Positions 26,507 to 35,931 are shown, counted from the first letter of the stretch. The stretch is DNA of 64,000 nt from Roseivirga sp. UBA6061 (GCA_002427745.1 DIYF01000156.1:127808-191807), one strand, 5' to 3'. Notes: generated by a model not told the origin, from the letters alone. Numbers and translations are program-made.

Positions 26507-27622
26507 TTAAATCATGAATCTGTTTAGGGTCTGCCAGTATTTGTCTTTATATATATCGAATGATATAGATACTCTGGTGTCATGATCCTTAACGAGTAGA
26601 TCTAATACTAAAGACGGTTTTCGGAAATCTTTACAGGCAAAATAAACATTTCTATTCCCTTCATAGGTTTCGCGACCGATATTCAAATAGCCCTCGTAGT
26701 CTTTCAGTTCATTATCCGTGAGGTTATCTTCAATTTCGTTGAGAAGATGATATATTTCACCAGCAGGTAGCCCGTTGTTTTCGCTGCCATCATACGTGAT
26801 TCGCAAAACACACATCCAGGGATGCGAAGCTTTTCTGTCCCATTCAAGAAGCGAATTATTGACGGTGGCTAATACGGGGGAGCCGTCTTGAGTTTTAGCT
26901 TCAAGGCTGGAATATGAGTCTTTTTCCGTATCGTAACGGAGCCCCTCGTATTTTTCAACAAACTCTTTTTCACGCCATTTAAGAAAAGTCTTTAGCTTTT
27001 CTATAGGGATCAACTCACTGTTAACCCCATCTGGGCCTTTGACTTCAAGTCGATCAATGGTTGTGGCAAATTCTAATTCCCCCAGAAAGTTGTCGAGAAA
27101 TAGGTACGACCCGTTTGATATGATGTCTTTGTCTTTCTCTTTATAGCCTTTGTAGATGACGGTGATATTTATTTCATCAGGCAACTGAGGGTCCTCATTG
27201 GCATAGAATGACAAGGTGTCTTTGTTGAAAGGATACCCTTCCATTTCAATATTAATGTCCTGTATATCCAGTGAGGGTTTTAACAAGGTAAATTTCCAAT
27301 GGGGCAAATCAGGAGCAGCCGCCACCAGGGCCTCCAAAAATGGAATATTACGAATGTTCCCTTCGGCCGTAAGGATCAGTTCAGCGGTGTCCTTGTCAGC
27401 CATGCCGGCAAGGAAATAGAAGCAGTCTTTTCTTAGCTCATTCAGTCTGGGGCTAAGACGAGCAAAGAAATCTCTTTCGATGTTTTTATGTTCATCTACA
27501 GCTCTGTGAAAATCGCTTTCATGTTCGACAAACCATTTCCAGAAATCTTCATTCGATTTTATCGGAGCAATTTTGGTTTGAGGTGCTTTTCCGGTACTAA
27601 ACAGCTTTTTTAGTAAGTTCAT
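26507..27622 (-). CDS. DUF695-like cytoplasmic protein
   Basis: 371 residues without signal or membrane helices. The C-terminal part, from WMCVLRITYDGSENNGLP (about 262-279) to DVR-type VYFACKDFRKPSLVLDLL (about 325-342), resembles DUF695. The N-terminal 120 residues (FWKWFVEHESDFHRAV...) are helical and unassigned. Function is unknown. Its start overlaps the stop of a 52-codon gene at 27619-27777 (ATGA), indicating coupled translation. Confidence 0.75.
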   Translation of the reverse strand: MNLLKKLFSTGKAPQTKIAPIKSNEDFWKWFVEHESDFHRAVDEHKNIERDFFARLSPRLNELRKDCFYFLAGMADKDTAELILTAEGNIRNIPFLEALVAAAPDLPHWKFTLLKPSLDIQDINIEMEGYPFNKDTLSFYANEDPQLPDEINITVIYKGYKEKDKDIISNGSYLFLDNFLGELEFATTIDRLEVKGPDGVNSELIPIEKLKTFLKWREKEFVEKYEGLRYDTEKDSYSSLEAKTQDGSPVLATVNNSLLEWDRKASHPWMCVLRITYDGSENNGLPAGEIYHLLNEIEDNLTDNELKDYEGYLNIGRETYEGNRNVYFACKDFRKPSLVLDLLVKDHDTRVSISFDIYKDKYWQTLNRFMI

Positions 27623-27777
27623 GAGTAGTCTCCTCTTAGGTCCGAATCCTTATGAAATCTTTGAATAAAACCCCTGGGAAAGGAGTGAATTAGCCATTCC
27701 TCTTTCTTGTCAGTACCATTGGCTACCGTGTGGAATAACTCACCCGGAGTTTTGCATAGCTTTTCGGGATCGGCCAT
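27619..27777 (-). CDS. 52-residue protein of unknown function, overlapping the DUF695-like gene
   Basis: Reading 27777 down to 27619 gives an ATG-started frame of 52 codons (begins MADPEKLCKTPGELF, ends KDSDLRGDYS) whose TGA stop shares ATGA with the start of the next gene. The product is hydrophilic with a mixed charge pattern and no signal. The exact 4-bp overlap, the same style seen for other gene pairs in this window, is the main support. No family recognised. Confidence 0.5.
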   Translation of the reverse strand: MADPEKLCKTPGELFHTVANGTDKKEEWLIHSFPRGFIQRFHKDSDLRGDYS

Positions 27778-28096
27778 AATCTTGTCTAATGTTTAACGCT
27801 CTGATGGAAAATGGACAAAAAAACAGAGATAATCAAACGGTCTCTGTTGTCACTGTAAGCAGCGTATTATTGTGTACTTGCCTGAGCCTACCGGTTTGAG
27901 ACTTGCCTGTCAATAAATAAAAGCTGATCTTTACAGCAGATATTAGATTTTATCAATTCGTTTATCCTACATATCCAGCCTGAGGCCTGATTTAGCTTTG
28001 TAGCGTTTGTTCTGAACCTGCAAGGCGATACCTCCGATTCTGCTCCTTTTTTCAAAGGAGTCATTACTACTTATTTCCCATTTATTATCCTAAGAG
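27778..28096. other. Intergenic region between divergent genes
   Basis: Holds a TAGCTTTG -7-like box at 27993-28000 (no good TTG upstream) that could serve rsgA with a leader of about 90 nt, and a perfect 7-bp hairpin CTCCTTT/AAAGGAG at 28043-28060 within that leader. No coding frame or RNA gene is evident. Confidence 0.4.
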
Positions 28097-29179
28097 ATGA
28101 AAAATTATACCGAAGAGGAATTGGGCTGGAATTCCTTTTTAGAAAATCAATTATCAGCATTTCCATCAGCCTTTATGGCTGGTAGAATCTCATCAGAGAA
28201 TAAGAATAACTATCAGTTGTTACTGCCCGGGGTGGGTGAGGTAACGGCTGAATGTACCGGCAAACTGCTGTTCAACGCCCTGGATAAATCCGAATTGCCA
28301 AAGGTGGGTGACTGGGTGCTGGTTCAGTATTTTGAGGGCGAGCACAAGGCCTTGATCATGGAGTTGCTCGACAGGCAGAATGCTCTGAGCCGCAAAGTGG
28401 CTGGTCAGGTAACGGAGGCTCAGGTCATGGCTTCTCATGTAGATAAAGCCTTAATTGTACAGGGGCTGGACGATAACTTCAATGTTAATCGGCTGATCCG
28501 CAGTGTGGTGTTGGTCAGAGAGTGTGGCATTATGCCGCTGATTGTGCTCAATAAAGCTGATTTGACAGATGACCTGGAGGCCCGTCTGGCTGTTTTGAAA
28601 CAACAGTTGGGAGATGTAAAGGTCATTGCGATGAGTGCCCTGAACAATGAGGGAGTGGAACTGCTGGAAGAGGAAATCAGCGCAGGGGAGACTGTTGTAT
28701 TGATGGGCTCATCAGGAGTAGGTAAATCTACCTTACTCAACCGACTTCTGGGTGAGGAGAGGCTGGATACGGGTGCCGTGCGAAGTAAGGATGCCAAAGG
28801 AAGGCATACTACCACACGAAGAGAGATGCACATTTTGCCAAATGGAGGTATTCTCATCGATACGCCTGGAACCAGAGAGCTGCAGTTACTATCGGCAAAG
28901 GATGCTCTTCAGGAGACCTTTGGCGAAATCAGCGAGCTTTCTGCAGAATGTCGGTATAAGGATTGTACTCATACCGTTGAGGCGGGTTGTGCTGTACTGG
29001 AGGCGCTGGATGTCGGAGATATCCCGGAGGTGGCTTATAATAACTATCTGAAGTTGCGGAATGAAGATACCTTTATGCAAGCAAAAACAGATCAGAAAGC
29101 CCGGCTCCAAAAGAAGGCTGAGGATAAAAAGCTACACAAGGAGATTCGGAGAGTTTATAAAAAACGAAAATGGAGGTAG
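28097..29179 (+). CDS. rsgA: Ribosome small subunit-dependent GTPase A
   Basis: 360 residues. RsgA is a circularly permuted GTPase that checks and matures the 30S subunit. The permuted order is seen: G4 motif LNKADL (about 153-158) comes before the P-loop GSSGVGKSTLLNRLLG (about 202-217) and G3 DTPGTRE (about 255-261). An OB-fold precedes the GTPase, and the zinc-binding part follows with CRYKDCTHTVEAGCAV (about 286-301). The C-terminus is basic, as needed to hold rRNA. Confidence 0.95.
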   Translation: MKNYTEEELGWNSFLENQLSAFPSAFMAGRISSENKNNYQLLLPGVGEVTAECTGKLLFNALDKSELPKVGDWVLVQYFEGEHKALIMELLDRQNALSRKVAGQVTEAQVMASHVDKALIVQGLDDNFNVNRLIRSVVLVRECGIMPLIVLNKADLTDDLEARLAVLKQQLGDVKVIAMSALNNEGVELLEEEISAGETVVLMGSSGVGKSTLLNRLLGEERLDTGAVRSKDAKGRHTTTRREMHILPNGGILIDTPGTRELQLLSAKDALQETFGEISELSAECRYKDCTHTVEAGCAVLEALDVGDIPEVAYNNYLKLRNEDTFMQAKTDQKARLQKKAEDKKLHKEIRRVYKKRKWR

Positions 29180-29250
29180 CAAATATGTCCTGGCCAGAAC
29201 TCTACAAAAAAGCCTGCCGAATCTTTCGGCAGGCTTTGAATACCTCCATT
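29169..29250 (+). terminator. Intrinsic terminator of rsgA nested in a longer inverted repeat
   Basis: A perfect 13-bp stem (29209-29221 with 29225-29237, loop TCT) follows rsgA. It lies inside a second perfect 10-bp inverted repeat, AATGGAGGTA at 29169-29178 (overlapping the rsgA stop) and TACCTCCATT at 29241-29250. The inner stem has A and T runs on its two sides, so it may work in both directions. Confidence 0.7.
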
Positions 29251-29375
29251 AGATGCTTTTGAATAACCCCTAATCATCCATTGATAGGGAGACCACTGCA
29301 CTTTCGCTCTTTGAGAAGTTTAGTAGATCGAACGCTTCTCCCGATCACTCATTACCAGTTAACTAATCAACCAGG

Positions 29376-30536
29376 CTAGTAGGCCATCTCAACAATCTTC
29401 TCAGCGTCAGTCGGTGCCAGGGTACCATGCTCACCGAGACGCGTCATACCCCGCTCTTCAAATCTGCGGGCTACCTCAGCAGCAGTACCGGTATACTGGT
29501 CAGTGTATTCCGATAGTTTGGTTTTGATACCCAGCGACTGGTAGAAGGCCGTTGTTTTGGCAATACCTGCTTTGGCTTTTTCCTCCAGTGTGCCTTCAGT
29601 GACAGCCCAGACACGCTCAGCGTATTGAGCCAGTTTCTCTTTCTTCGATTCGAAGTTGTAGGTATAGTGACTCTCGGCAATGATGGCCAGTGTACGAGCG
29701 TGGTCTATTCCGAAAAGGGCGGTCAGCTCATGCCCCATCATATGGATAGCCCAGTCAGTAGGCACCCCTTTCTGGATCAGCCCGTTCAGTGCCATGGTGC
29801 AGCTCCACATAAAGTTGGAGGCTGCTTCGTAATCAGTGGGGTCTTTCATGATCCTGGGCGCCACTTCAATCAGTGTCTGGAGAATACTCTCAGCGAGTCG
29901 ATCCTGGAGCAAGGCACCGGCAGGGTAGGTCATATACTGCTCCAGTACATGGGTATAAGCATCGGCCAGTCCGTTGGCGATTTGTCTTTCAGGAATGGAT
30001 GTCACCACGGTGGGATCCAGAACAGAAAAGACCGGGAACAGCCCGGGACCTCCCATCGTTAGTTTTTCCTTGGTTTCCGCCCGGGTAATGACGGAGCCTG
30101 AGTTCATCTCCGAACCTGTAGCCGGTAAAGTCAGTACGGTGCCAAAAGGCAATCCCTCAAAAGTGCGGATCTTCTTTGTCAGAATATCCCAGGGTTCATC
30201 CCCCTCAAACAGTGCGGCTGAGGAAAGGAATTTAACTCCATCGATAACGGAACCTCCGCCTACAGCCAGCATAAAGCTGATGTTTTCTTCTTTGATGATT
30301 TTCAGGGCTTGCATCAGTATATCATATTCCGGATTGGCAGGTATACCGCCAAATTCCAGTACTTCATGATCTTTCAGAGCCTCGGTCACCTTCTCGTAGA
30401 TGCCATTTCGTTTGATGCTGCCTCCTCCATAGAGCATAAGCACTTTGGCATCATTGGGTATTTCCGTGGAAAGTTTCTGTATCTGATCCTTACCGAAAAG
30501 GATTTTGGTTGGGTTGGCGAACTCAAAGTTTTTCAT
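29376..30536 (-). CDS. Iron-containing alcohol dehydrogenase (YqhD-like)
   Basis: 386 residues, matching the length of YqhD/BdhA-type NADPH-dependent aldehyde reductases. GGGSVIDGVKFL (about 94-105) is the nucleotide-binding loop; metal ligands are expected in NGLADAYTHVLEQY (Asp and His, about 194) and MMGHELTALFGIDHARTLAI (two His, about 263-280). The family reduces short aldehydes to alcohols. It has no close operon partner. Confidence 0.9.
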   Translation of the reverse strand: MKNFEFANPTKILFGKDQIQKLSTEIPNDAKVLMLYGGGSIKRNGIYEKVTEALKDHEVLEFGGIPANPEYDILMQALKIIKEENISFMLAVGGGSVIDGVKFLSSAALFEGDEPWDILTKKIRTFEGLPFGTVLTLPATGSEMNSGSVITRAETKEKLTMGGPGLFPVFSVLDPTVVTSIPERQIANGLADAYTHVLEQYMTYPAGALLQDRLAESILQTLIEVAPRIMKDPTDYEAASNFMWSCTMALNGLIQKGVPTDWAIHMMGHELTALFGIDHARTLAIIAESHYTYNFESKKEKLAQYAERVWAVTEGTLEEKAKAGIAKTTAFYQSLGIKTKLSEYTDQYTGTAAEVARRFEERGMTRLGEHGTLAPTDAEKIVEMAY

Positions 30537-30664
30537 GAATGTCGTGTGTTTGTTTCAGCCTGAGACGTGGCTTCTGATGTTAACAACAGCATTGATGGCC
30601 AGGGGAGTTCAAAGAAGATGGATTAAATCCGCGTCTGCCTCTCTTTTTATGGCCGGGTACAAAA

Positions 30665-30689
30665 AAAGGAGCCTCATAGAGGCTCCTTT
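30665..30689 (-). terminator. Intrinsic terminator of the E2 acyltransferase gene
   Basis: Perfect 11-bp stem AAAGGAGCCTC / GAGGCTCCTTT with loop ATA; on the minus strand it is followed by a run of seven T (plus-strand A run at 30661-30667). It lies downstream of the minus gene ending at 30733. Confidence 0.85.
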
Positions 30690-30732
30690 CTAAAATCTAT
30701 AATCTTCTGGTCTAACACCTGACTTCTGGTGT

Positions 30733-32055
30733 CTAGATAGTCTGTTGAGCATCGAAACGCTCCAGGTAGTCAGCTACTCTGCGAACGAACATACCACCCA
30801 GTGAGCCATCTACCACTCTGTGATCATAAGAGTGAGAGAGGAACATCTTATGTCGGATGGCAATAGCATCACCCGTTGGGGTTTCTACGACTGCCGGCTT
30901 TTTCACTACAGCACCCAGGGCAAGAATACCTACCTGAGGCTGCATGATGATAGGAGTACCCATGACATTACCGAAAGAGCCTACATTGGAGATGGTATAG
31001 GTACCACCCTGCAGATCGTCCGGAGTCAGCTTGTTTTCGCGGGCTCTGCGTGCCAGGTCATTCACTTTCTTGGTCAGACCTACCAGGTTGTATTGATCGG
31101 TGTTGTGGATTACCGGAACGATCAGGTTACCACTAGGCAGTGCTACGGCCATGCCCACGTTGATATCTCTTTTCTTAATGATGTTATTGCCATCCACCTG
31201 GATGTTCATCATAGGGTAATCTTTCAATGCTTTGACTACAGCCTCCATGAAGATAGGAGTGAAGGTGATAGGCTCTCCTTCTCTTTCTTTGAAAGACTGT
31301 TTGATGCGGTTTCTCCAGGATACAATGCTGGTCACGTCTGCTTCAACGAAAGAAGTAACGTGTGGAGAAATACGCTTTGAATCTACCATACGCTCGGCAA
31401 TCATTTTGCGCATGCGATCCATTTCTATGATCTCATCGGCACCACTGATAGAAACCGGCATAGGTTGTGGAGCTCTCTGAGGAGCCGGTGCTGTCGGAGC
31501 ACTAACTTTGGCAGGGGCTGCTGCAGGAACCTCGGCAGGTCTGTTCTTCACATAAGACAGGATGTCTTTCTTGGTTACTCGACCGTCTCTGCCGGTGCCG
31601 GGCACACGCTCTAACTCGGTCATGGCAATGTTCTCCTGGCGGGCAATGTTCATCACCAGAGGAGAGTAGAAGCGATCGGAAGCAGGTTTTTCCAATACGG
31701 CCACACCATTTGATCCGTTGGAAGAAGCTCCGTTGCTGGCCACTTCAGCTACCTGTGCTGTCACGGCAGCCGCAGTTTCTACAGCAGGTGCGGGCGTATC
31801 AACGCTTTCTTCACCTTCGGTTTCAATTTTGGCAATCGGAGCACCCACCGGTACCACATCACCTTCTTTAACAAGAATTTCTTTGAGTACACCTCCATGA
31901 GTTGCAGGTACCTCTGTATCTACCTTGTCGGTAGCTACTTCCAGTACGGACTCATCAGCCTCAATCGTGTCCCCTTCTTCCTTCAACCAGGAGAGAACCG
32001 TGCCTTCCATTATACTCTCACCCATCTTGGGCATTACCATTTCCACCAGTGCCAT
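30733..32055 (-). CDS. 2-oxoacid dehydrogenase E2 component (dihydrolipoamide acyltransferase)
   Basis: 440 residues. One lipoyl domain with the lipoylated Lys in VATDKVDTEVP (about residue 43), a Pro/Ala/Val-rich linker, a peripheral subunit-binding domain (SPLVMNIARQENIAMTELER, GRDGRVTKKDIL, about 133-168), a second Pro/Ala linker and the catalytic domain ending with the active-site motif HRVVDGSLG (about 415). Sequence style fits branched-chain or general 2-oxoacid complexes; E1 and E3 genes are not next to it, so the exact substrate is open. Confidence 0.92.
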   Translation of the reverse strand: MALVEMVMPKMGESIMEGTVLSWLKEEGDTIEADESVLEVATDKVDTEVPATHGGVLKEILVKEGDVVPVGAPIAKIETEGEESVDTPAPAVETAAAVTAQVAEVASNGASSNGSNGVAVLEKPASDRFYSPLVMNIARQENIAMTELERVPGTGRDGRVTKKDILSYVKNRPAEVPAAAPAKVSAPTAPAPQRAPQPMPVSISGADEIIEMDRMRKMIAERMVDSKRISPHVTSFVEADVTSIVSWRNRIKQSFKEREGEPITFTPIFMEAVVKALKDYPMMNIQVDGNNIIKKRDINVGMAVALPSGNLIVPVIHNTDQYNLVGLTKKVNDLARRARENKLTPDDLQGGTYTISNVGSFGNVMGTPIIMQPQVGILALGAVVKKPAVVETPTGDAIAIRHKMFLSHSYDHRVVDGSLGGMFVRRVADYLERFDAQQTI

Positions 32056-32096
32056 AACTGCGATTTTATTGAGTTAAAACGTTTGCATAGTTTTTA

Positions 32097-32127
32097 CAAA
32101 AATAGGCTATTTGCCAAATATTATCAA
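32097..32127 (-). promoter_or_regulatory. Promoter of the E2 gene, TTG-N20-TATTTTTG (minus strand)
   Basis: On the minus strand a TTG (plus CAA at 32125-32127) is 20 bp before a perfect TATTTTTG box (plus 32097-32104), 41 bp ahead of the ATG at 32055. Both elements match the Bacteroidota consensus. Confidence 0.6.
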
Positions 32128-32131
32128 TGTA

Positions 32132-33379
32132 TCAGCCTTTTAAACTTTTCCGAACCAAATTTAAAACTGCTATTTGAGATAATTCGATATTTAATTTTCT
32201 ATTTTGGGTCAATTGCAGCTTTTTAGCAATGGTTTGTTCTCCATCGGCATAAGCAATCCAGACTGTACCCACCGGCTTGTCTTCAGAGCCTCCTCCCGGA
32301 CCGGCAATGCCACTGGTAGCAGCACCTATATCCGCTTTAAATTTTCTTCTAACCCCCTCAGCCATCTCCTTGACTGTTTCTTCACTTACCGCCCCGTGGG
32401 CTGCCAGGGTAGCTTCTTTTACGCCAATCAGGTCCATTTTGAAGTCATTGTGATAGGGCACCACACCTCCCTGGAAATAAGCTGAAGAGCCTGCGATGGT
32501 AGTGAGCTTATGCTGTACATAGCCTCCCGTGCAGCTCTCTGCCAGTGCGATGGTTTGTTTGCGCTCAAGCAGCATTTCGCCAATGGCTTGCTCCAGGGTA
32601 GTACCGTCATAGCCATAAATATATTTGCCCATGATGGGGAGTGCCTGGTCGATCAATTCACTGACCTCCGCAGCAAGTTTTTCACGGTTATCACCGGTAG
32701 CCGTGAGACGTAGCTTTACATGGCCAATGCTGGGAAGGTAGGCGAGCTTAATATGCCCGGGAAGGTTCTCCTCCCAGTCTTTGATTTTATCAGCCAGAAA
32801 TGACTCTCCTATCCCTACGGTTTTGATCAGCTTGTGATAAATAACCGGGGTATGAAAGAACTCACGCACCCTGGGTAGTACATGTTCTTTCATCAGGTGT
32901 TTCATTTCATGAGGAACACCCGGCATAGAAACGAAGACCTTTCCTTCACGCTCATACCAGGTGCCCGGTGCTGTGCCCAGTTCATTATGGAGCACTGTGG
33001 CAACTTCCGGTACCAGGGCCTGGCGCTTATTCATCTCAGTGAACTCCCGGCCACGGCTTTCGAAGAAGTTTCTTACATGATCTTCAACCGCCTGATTCTT
33101 TACAATACCACTGTCAAAATACCTGGCCAGCATAGGCATGGTCAGATCATCATTGGTAGGGCCAAGTCCTCCGGTAATTAAAACCAGGTCGGCTTTTGCC
33201 TCGGCTTCGGCAAAGGCTGATAGGATATCTTCTTCATTATCGCCTACCGTGGTTTTTCGCACCACACGAATACCCAGTTGATCGAGCTCCTGGCTCATCC
33301 ATTGTGAGTTGGTATCGGTAATCTGTCCGAATAGAATTTCGTCACCAATGGTGAGAATTTCCGCAAGTATTTTAGTCAT
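32132..33379 (-). CDS. cinA: CinA-family protein (NMN amidohydrolase / ADP-ribose pyrophosphatase type)
   Basis: 415 residues, full-length CinA. The N-terminal MoCF-like domain has EILTIGDEILFGQITDTNSQW (about 7-27) and LITGGLGPTNDDLT (about 68-81); the C-terminal deamidase domain has IALAESCTGGYVQHKLT (about 267-283) and GIAGPGGGSEDKPVGTVWIA. Bacterial CinA proteins recycle pyridine nucleotides by deamidating NMN. It lies 18 bp after metZ on the same strand. Confidence 0.93.
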   Translation of the reverse strand: MTKILAEILTIGDEILFGQITDTNSQWMSQELDQLGIRVVRKTTVGDNEEDILSAFAEAEAKADLVLITGGLGPTNDDLTMPMLARYFDSGIVKNQAVEDHVRNFFESRGREFTEMNKRQALVPEVATVLHNELGTAPGTWYEREGKVFVSMPGVPHEMKHLMKEHVLPRVREFFHTPVIYHKLIKTVGIGESFLADKIKDWEENLPGHIKLAYLPSIGHVKLRLTATGDNREKLAAEVSELIDQALPIMGKYIYGYDGTTLEQAIGEMLLERKQTIALAESCTGGYVQHKLTTIAGSSAYFQGGVVPYHNDFKMDLIGVKEATLAAHGAVSEETVKEMAEGVRRKFKADIGAATSGIAGPGGGSEDKPVGTVWIAYADGEQTIAKKLQLTQNRKLNIELSQIAVLNLVRKSLKG

Positions 33380-33397
33380 AGAGAAAGGATATGCTTC

Positions 33398-34576
33398 TTA
33401 AACCGATGCGTTCAATGCTTGTTCAATATCTTTGATAATATCATCGATATGCTCTAAACCAACGGAAACACGAATCAGTTCGGGAGTGATGCCGACCAGC
33501 TGACGTTCTTCCTCAGTCAGTTTGGCGTGAGTAGTAGAAGAAGGATGTGTTACGATGGTGCGACTATCGCCCAGGTTAGCTGTGAGAGAGCACATCCTGA
33601 TGGCATTCAGGAATTTCTTGCCTGTTTCTATATTTCCCTTAATGCCAAAGGCTACCACTCCACCTCCGGCTTTCATTTGTTTTTTGGCTATGGCAAACTG
33701 TGGATGAGAAGGTAGCATCGGGTATTTTACCCAGTTGACCTGAGCTTGTGATTCCAGGAATTCAGCCAGTTTCAGCGCGTTGTCACAATGACGGTCCATG
33801 CGTACACCAAGCGTTTCGAGACTTTTGGAAAGCACCCAGGCATTAAATGGTGACATAGCGGGCCCCGTACTCCGGCTAAAGGCATAGATTTCATCAATCA
33901 AAGCTTTTTTACCTACCGTAACACCACCTAATACACGACCCTGACCATCGATAAACTTCGTGGCTGAATGGATCACCAGGTCGGCTCCACTGGTAATGGG
34001 TTGTTGTAAGTAGGGGGTGGCAAAACAATTATCTACTACCAGAATAAGTCCGTGAGCTTTGGAAAACGCTCCCAGCCAGGCCAGGTCTACGAGGTCAACT
34101 CCCGGGTTGGTAGGTGTTTCTACATAGAGTAGCTTGGTATGGTCAGTTACGGCTGAGGCCCAGGAATCAGTATCGTTGATGTCCACATAAGTGGTATGGA
34201 TGTTCCACTTAGGCAGAATCTTATTGAATACGGTGTGGGTAGAACCAAAAATCGACCGGCAGGAAATAATGTGATCTCCTGAGGACAGCAGCGCTGCAAA
34301 AGTGGAAAAAACAGCCGCCATGCCGGAGGCAAAAGCATATCCCGCTTCAGCCTGCTCCATAAGGCAGATTTTGTCTACAAACTCCTGGGTATTCGGGTTG
34401 CTGAATCTACTGTAGATGTTTTTGTCGTTTTCGCCAGCAAAGGCTGCGCGCATCTCTTCAGCATCCTGGTAGGTAAAGCTGGACGTGAGGTACATCGGGG
34501 TGGCGTGTTCCTGGGCATGAGTGCCGGGAATCTGAGTACGTACCGCCTGGGTTTCGAACTTTTGCGATTTATCCAT
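33398..34576 (-). CDS. metZ: O-succinylhomoserine sulfhydrylase-like PLP enzyme
   Basis: 392 residues, Cys/Met metabolism PLP family. Signatures: YSRFSNPNTQEFVDKICLME (about 56-75), the GMAAVFS phosphate loop, LYVETPTNPGVDL, VVDNCFATPYLQQP and the PLP Lys in VIHSATKFIDGQGRVLGG (about 207). The pattern and length match MetZ, which makes homocysteine from O-succinyl- or O-acetylhomoserine and sulfide; a cystathionine synthase or lyase role is the alternative. A -7 box lies 17 bp before the start. Confidence 0.88.
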   Translation of the reverse strand: MDKSQKFETQAVRTQIPGTHAQEHATPMYLTSSFTYQDAEEMRAAFAGENDKNIYSRFSNPNTQEFVDKICLMEQAEAGYAFASGMAAVFSTFAALLSSGDHIISCRSIFGSTHTVFNKILPKWNIHTTYVDINDTDSWASAVTDHTKLLYVETPTNPGVDLVDLAWLGAFSKAHGLILVVDNCFATPYLQQPITSGADLVIHSATKFIDGQGRVLGGVTVGKKALIDEIYAFSRSTGPAMSPFNAWVLSKSLETLGVRMDRHCDNALKLAEFLESQAQVNWVKYPMLPSHPQFAIAKKQMKAGGGVVAFGIKGNIETGKKFLNAIRMCSLTANLGDSRTIVTHPSSTTHAKLTEEERQLVGITPELIRVSVGLEHIDDIIKDIEQALNASV

Positions 34577-34593
34577 TGCCTGAAATTAGAGGG

Positions 34594-34601
34594 CAAAGAT
34601 A
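34594..34601 (-). promoter_or_regulatory. -7 box TATCTTTG before metZ
   Basis: Perfect TAnnTTTG on the minus strand, 17 bp ahead of the metZ ATG. No clear TTG at the -33 position. Confidence 0.45.
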
Positions 34602-34650
34602 AGCGACTTTGGGTTTTGAAATAGTGTGGAATGAATCAATTCCAAATGCC

Positions 34651-34974
34651 TCACTTTCCTTTCCTGATCTCCTGCAGAGCAACCTCCGCCAGTAACGGCC
34701 ATTTTTCCGAGTACTCCGTGCCAATCACAAACCAGTCTTTCAGCGGTGGTTTGTTCTTAAATGGGTTGAGCAGAGTGTAGTCATGAATACCTTCCGAGCC
34801 AGGCTCAAAATCTCTTCCCAGTCGGAAACACATTCCCCCGCGATAGAGGAAAGCGAAATTTTTGCGCTTATACTGAATACCCGGAGATGACATCATGGTG
34901 CCCTCATGTACCTCCTCGTGTGTGCTTGTTATTTCCTGTCTCAGATGATTAAAAAGTTGTTCTGCTGTTTCCAT
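34651..34974 (-). CDS. TfoX N-terminal-domain-like small protein
   Basis: 107 residues, cytoplasmic. The order of SSPGIQYKRKNFAFLYRGGMCFRLG (strand, 'FA', strand), then LLNPFKNKPPLKDWFVIG and a final helix resembles the TfoX/Sxy N-terminal fold (gpg...gk.FA...g.l..kL...pf....m..w). The match is by eye and weak. TfoX regulates competence in gammaproteobacteria; stand-alone domains elsewhere have no known function. Confidence 0.55.
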   Translation of the reverse strand: METAEQLFNHLRQEITSTHEEVHEGTMMSSPGIQYKRKNFAFLYRGGMCFRLGRDFEPGSEGIHDYTLLNPFKNKPPLKDWFVIGTEYSEKWPLLAEVALQEIRKGK

Positions 34975-35117
34975 AAGTGTCAGAATCTGTTGGGTTTACC
35001 GATCAAATAAGAAAATGTCTGTTCAAATAATTGAATCAGGAGATTAAACATTGGGTAAGATAGATGACTTATTATGCTGATAAGTTCACAAAACTTTGTG
35101 CTTTAAATTAATCAACC

Positions 35118-35897
35118 ATGAACAAATATCTGATAGTTGCCCTTATGACGATTCTGGTCGCCTGTGGGGGGACAAAAACCGAAGAAAAAACTGCAGAAGT
35201 GGTCAATCCGGGTCCGGATGTATCTCATCACACAGCTGCTATTACTAAAGTATTTGACGCTCACGGAGGTTACGATACCTGGGCGGGCATGAATCAGCTT
35301 TCGTATAAAATCGGAGAACAAACCACCCTGGTGGAGCTTAAGAGTCGCTATACGCGCCTGGAATCTCCTGAAATGACAGTGGGTTTTGATGGTGAAAAGG
35401 TGTGGGTAAATCCACCGAGTGAAAATGCCGACCGTCAAAGAATGCGCTACAACCTGATGTTTTATTTCTATGCCTTCCCTTTTGTTGTGGGCGATCCGGG
35501 GATCACCTATGAAGATATGCAGCCTATGGAACTGATGGGTAAAACTTACAATGGGGTGAAGGTTTCATATGGCGATGGTGTAGGAGATTCGCCTAAAGAC
35601 AACTACATCATTTACTCTGATCCTGAAACCAACCAGATGCAATGGCTGATGTATACCGCGACATTCGGTGGGGGTGAGGCCAGCGATCGCTATAGTCTGA
35701 TCAGGTACGATGACTGGCAGACTGTTAATGGTGTAACCATTCCTAAGTCTATCAAGTGGTATCAGTACAAAGATGGTGAGGTGGGAGATATGCGTTTCGA
35801 AAGGACTTTTGATGAAGTTGCCATTTCAGAAGAGGTTCCTGCTATGGAGAATTTTACCATGCCTGAGGGAGCTCAGGTGGCAGCTGATCCAGGCTAA
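35118..35897 (+). CDS. Lipoprotein of the DUF6503 type
   Basis: 259 residues with signal and lipobox LVAC (Cys16). The mature part (KVFDAHGGYDTWAGMNQLSYKI, then RYTRLESPEMTVGFDGEKVWV and YIIYSDPETNQMQWLMYT) looks like the LolA/LppX-like half-barrel lipoproteins of Bacteroidota that begin with 'HGG...W'; I assign DUF6503 with moderate certainty. Such folds can carry a lipid. Followed by a strong terminator. Confidence 0.75.
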   Translation: MNKYLIVALMTILVACGGTKTEEKTAEVVNPGPDVSHHTAAITKVFDAHGGYDTWAGMNQLSYKIGEQTTLVELKSRYTRLESPEMTVGFDGEKVWVNPPSENADRQRMRYNLMFYFYAFPFVVGDPGITYEDMQPMELMGKTYNGVKVSYGDGVGDSPKDNYIIYSDPETNQMQWLMYTATFGGGEASDRYSLIRYDDWQTVNGVTIPKSIKWYQYKDGEVGDMRFERTFDEVAISEEVPAMENFTMPEGAQVAADPG

Positions 35898-35931
35898 AAA
35901 GAGATTACAAAGGAAAAGTAGAGTGATATAT

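Noticed and set aside
30820..31380. Plus-strand open frame of 186 codons
   Set aside because: Antisense to the E2 acyltransferase catalytic domain.
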